From the NCBI GenBank assembly GCA_964242925.1, contig CAXTBW010000017.1:1-55969 (forward strand): DNA of 55,969 nucleotides. Reading direction: 5' to 3'. Shown here piece by piece: positions 54,290-55,969 of this stretch; within the stretch, counting starts at the first letter, position 1; every line of letters starts with the position of its first letter. The notes beneath the pieces are model-generated. The model searched no databases and was not told the DNA's origin. It saw nothing but the letters and a program-made list of their open reading frames with translations. A program made the position numbers and the translations under genes. Origin of the DNA: LMUY01 sp964242925 (GTDB taxonomy: Bacteria > Pseudomonadota > Alphaproteobacteria > Acetobacterales > Acetobacteraceae).

Positions 54290-55303
54290 ATGGACCGGAA
54301 CGCGCTGACCGAGATGTGCCTCCAGCAGTTGACGCTGTCCGGCGTGCACGAGGGCGAGAAGGTGATCGTGCTCTCGCAGGGCGGCGACCGGCTCGACTAC
54401 GCGGACGCGTTCCTCGCCGCGGGCCAGCGGCTCGGGGCCCGCATGTACCACCTGCGGCTGCCGGCGCCCGCGCCGACCAACGGCGCGTGGACGGTCGGGG
54501 ATAGCGGCCTCGCCAACAACCCGGAGGCGGTGGAGGCGCTGAAGCGCGCCGACATGGTCGTCGATCTCATCTTCCTGCTGTTCAGCGACGAGCAGATGGC
54601 GATCCAGGCCGCGGGCGCGCGCGTGTTGACCGCCGTGGAGCCGGCGCCGTTGCTGGCCCGGCTGATGCCGACGACGGAACTGCGGGATCGTGTGGAGGCT
54701 GCCGCCGAGGTGCTTCGCCAGGCCAAGACGCTGCGCATCACCAGCAAGCATGGCACCGACGTGACCTACAAGGTCGGCATGTATCCGACCATCGACGAGT
54801 ATGGCTACACCGACAAGCCCGGCCGCTGGGACCATTGGCCCGCGGCCTTCGTGTTCACCGGTGGCGCCGATGACGGGGTGGATGGCCAGATCGTGCTGGC
54901 GCCCGGCGACGTGCTGCTTCCATTCAACAGCTATGTCCGCGAGCCCGTCACCTACACGATCGAAAACGGTTTCGTCCAGGATATCAGGGGCGGGCTGGAG
55001 GCCGAGCTGATCAAGTCCTACATGGCTGAATTCAAGGATCCCCGCGGCTTCGGCATGTCGCATGTCGGTTGGGGCTTGGATCACCGGGCGCAGTGGCACG
55101 GGCTGACGCAGTTCCCTGGCGGCATGGGCATGGAGCTGCGTTCGTTCTACGGCAACGTCATGTTCTCCACCGGCCCGAACAACGAACTGGGGGGCGCCAA
55201 CGACACGGCCTGCCACTTGGACATCCCGATGCGCAACTGCAGTCTGTTCCTCGACGACGAAGCGGTCGTGCTGGATGGCGCCGTCGTTTCTACGAGCATT
55301 TAG
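54290..55303 (+). CDS. 2,5-dihydroxypyridine 5,6-dioxygenase-like protein (NicX family)
   Basis: 337-residue protein of the NicX / M29-aminopeptidase-like fold. Iron ligands in NicX are two His and one Asp; here His258 (MSHVGWG), His309 and Asp311 (CHLDIPM) keep the order and the spacing (51 and 2 residues, against 53 and 2 in the Pseudomonas enzyme as I recall it). Such enzymes open 2,5-dihydroxypyridine to N-formylmaleamate. ATG 54290 is chosen because AGGAGGAG lies eight bases upstream. The neighbouring FAD hydroxylase could supply the substrate. Genes for NicD, NicF and NicE steps were not seen in the window. Confidence 0.8.
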   Translation: MDRNALTEMCLQQLTLSGVHEGEKVIVLSQGGDRLDYADAFLAAGQRLGARMYHLRLPAPAPTNGAWTVGDSGLANNPEAVEALKRADMVVDLIFLLFSDEQMAIQAAGARVLTAVEPAPLLARLMPTTELRDRVEAAAEVLRQAKTLRITSKHGTDVTYKVGMYPTIDEYGYTDKPGRWDHWPAAFVFTGGADDGVDGQIVLAPGDVLLPFNSYVREPVTYTIENGFVQDIRGGLEAELIKSYMAEFKDPRGFGMSHVGWGLDHRAQWHGLTQFPGGMGMELRSFYGNVMFSTGPNNELGGANDTACHLDIPMRNCSLFLDDEAVVLDGAVVSTSI

Positions 55304-55310
55304 CACGCTA

Positions 55311-55969
55311 TCACGCCGCCACCGCCACGGGGGCCGGCCTGGCGAGCAGTTCGGCGTATTCGATTGCTTCCACCAGGCTCTGCTCGTTGGCGATGCCCTG
55401 GCCGGCGATGTCGAAGGCGGTGCCGTGGTCCACCGAGGTGCGGATGATCGGCAGCCCCATGGTGATGTTGACGCCGGACAGGTCGTTCCATTTCCCGGTT
55501 GCCGGGTCGATCTCGAACCCCAGCAGCTTGACCGGGATGTGGCCCTGGTCGTGGTAGTTGGCGATCACCGCGTCGTACTGGCCGGCGCGAAGCTTCACGA
55601 ACACCGTGTCGCCGGGCACCGGGCCCACCACGTCCATGCCGTCCGCCACCGCCTGCGCGATCACCGGTCCGGCGACGTCGATGTCGTGCCGGCCGAACAG
55701 CCCGCCCTCGCCGGCGTGGGGGTTCAGCGCCGCCACCGCGATGCGCGCGCGGCCCAGGCCCAACCGGGTCACCGCGTCGTGCGTCAGGTCCAGCACCCGG
55801 CGCAGCCGCTCGGGCGTCGCGCGCTTGGGCACGTCCTCCAGCGCGATGTGCGTGGTGACGTGGCTGACCCGCATGTTGCCGTGCGCCAGCATCATGCAGG
55901 AGCCCCGCACCCCCGTCAGCTCCGCCAGCATCTCGGTATGGCCGGGATAGTGGTAGCCGGCCTTGTTCA
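55311..55969 (-). CDS. PdxA-family dehydrogenase (start beyond window)
   Basis: C-terminal 219 residues of a PdxA-like NAD-dependent dehydrogenase; the frame stays open through the right edge (reading NKAGYHYPGHTEMLAEL). ALNPHAGEGGLFG and YHDQGHIPVKLLGFE with metal-binding His are conserved, as is DHGTAFDIAG. Besides 4-hydroxythreonine-phosphate dehydrogenase, this family includes TphB, which oxidises and decarboxylates a cis-dihydrodiol from a Rieske dioxygenase, and PdxA2 proteins of sugar-acid pathways. Its position beside a Rieske oxygenase and NicX-like gene favours a catabolic role over vitamin B6 synthesis. Convergent with the NicX-like gene, 7 bases apart. Confidence 0.88.
   Translation of the reverse strand, partial: NKAGYHYPGHTEMLAELTGVRGSCMMLAHGNMRVSHVTTHIALEDVPKRATPERLRRVLDLTHDAVTRLGLGRARIAVAALNPHAGEGGLFGRHDIDVAGPVIAQAVADGMDVVGPVPGDTVFVKLRAGQYDAVIANYHDQGHIPVKLLGFEIDPATGKWNDLSGVNITMGLPIIRTSVDHGTAFDIAGQGIANEQSLVEAIEYAELLARPAPVAVAA

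Noticed and set aside
1..55969. CRISPR arrays, tRNA, rRNA, phage genes
   Set aside because: None seen by eye: no regularly spaced repeats, no tRNA-like cloverleaf ends, no structural phage or integrase genes.

Overview
The window is about 56 kb of GC-rich DNA with short intergenic gaps, many ATGA-type overlaps and frequent GTG/TTG starts. Gene content (second N-type ATPase, HWE histidine kinase, soluble chemotaxis receptor of an alphaproteobacterial type, paired MsrB/MsrA, liv-type ABC transporter beside hydantoinase genes, NicX-like and Rieske catabolic genes) points to an alphaproteobacterium with a broad soil-type catabolism, possibly Acetobacteraceae/Rhodospirillales. That placement is inference; no rRNA or marker gene is present. 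Two 100-N scaffold gaps (15669-15768 and 42780-42879) mean the sequence is a draft and each gap may hide an unknown length.

Region 1 (1-14693, + strand) is an energy and pH module: phosphoketolase (5' end cut off), a beta-phosphoglucomutase-like HAD enzyme, a GH65 disaccharide phosphorylase, a small membrane stress-type protein, a complete nine-gene N-ATPase operon (atpDCQRBEFAG) and a P3A-type proton-pumping P-ATPase. A 15-bp sequence is repeated exactly at 5108-5122 and 12225-12239, upstream of the stress/N-ATPase block and of the P-ATPase. Together the genes could turn a storage or protectant disaccharide into sugar phosphate and acetyl phosphate and spend the ATP on ion export.

Region 2 (14700-20015) holds a wrecked SulP/cyclic-nucleotide-domain transporter, the first scaffold gap, and a small redox group (double SnoaL-like protein, SDR, F420-type NADP reductase, LysR regulator with an apparent frameshift at its start, SRPBCC protein).

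Region 3 (20036-31744) is mixed: msrB-msrA, an MHS-type transporter, divergent modA and modB without modC, a fatty acid desaturase, an HWE kinase, an LLM flavin monooxygenase, a soluble chemotaxis receptor and a secreted TPR protein.

Region 4 (31915-40078, - strand) is one operon, hyuA-hyuB-livM-SBP-livH-livG-livF, coupling import of a small substrate to hydantoinase/oxoprolinase-type ring opening.

Region 5 (40258-46627) has a divergent ATP-grasp ligase / flavin monooxygenase pair around an inverted repeat, a second LLM monooxygenase, and a GH26-like glycosidase with two CBM60-like modules and no signal peptide.

Region 6 (46627-55969) is catabolic: a fluoroacetate-dehalogenase-type hydrolase divergent from a GntR regulator with a 12-bp palindrome between them, an isocitrate-lyase/PEP-mutase family protein, an ACS-type transporter, a TIM-barrel epimerase, a Rieske oxygenase, an FAD monooxygenase, a NicX-like ring-cleaving dioxygenase and a PdxA/TphB-type dehydrogenase cut by the window end. 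The last four could form an aromatic or N-heteroaromatic degradation route.
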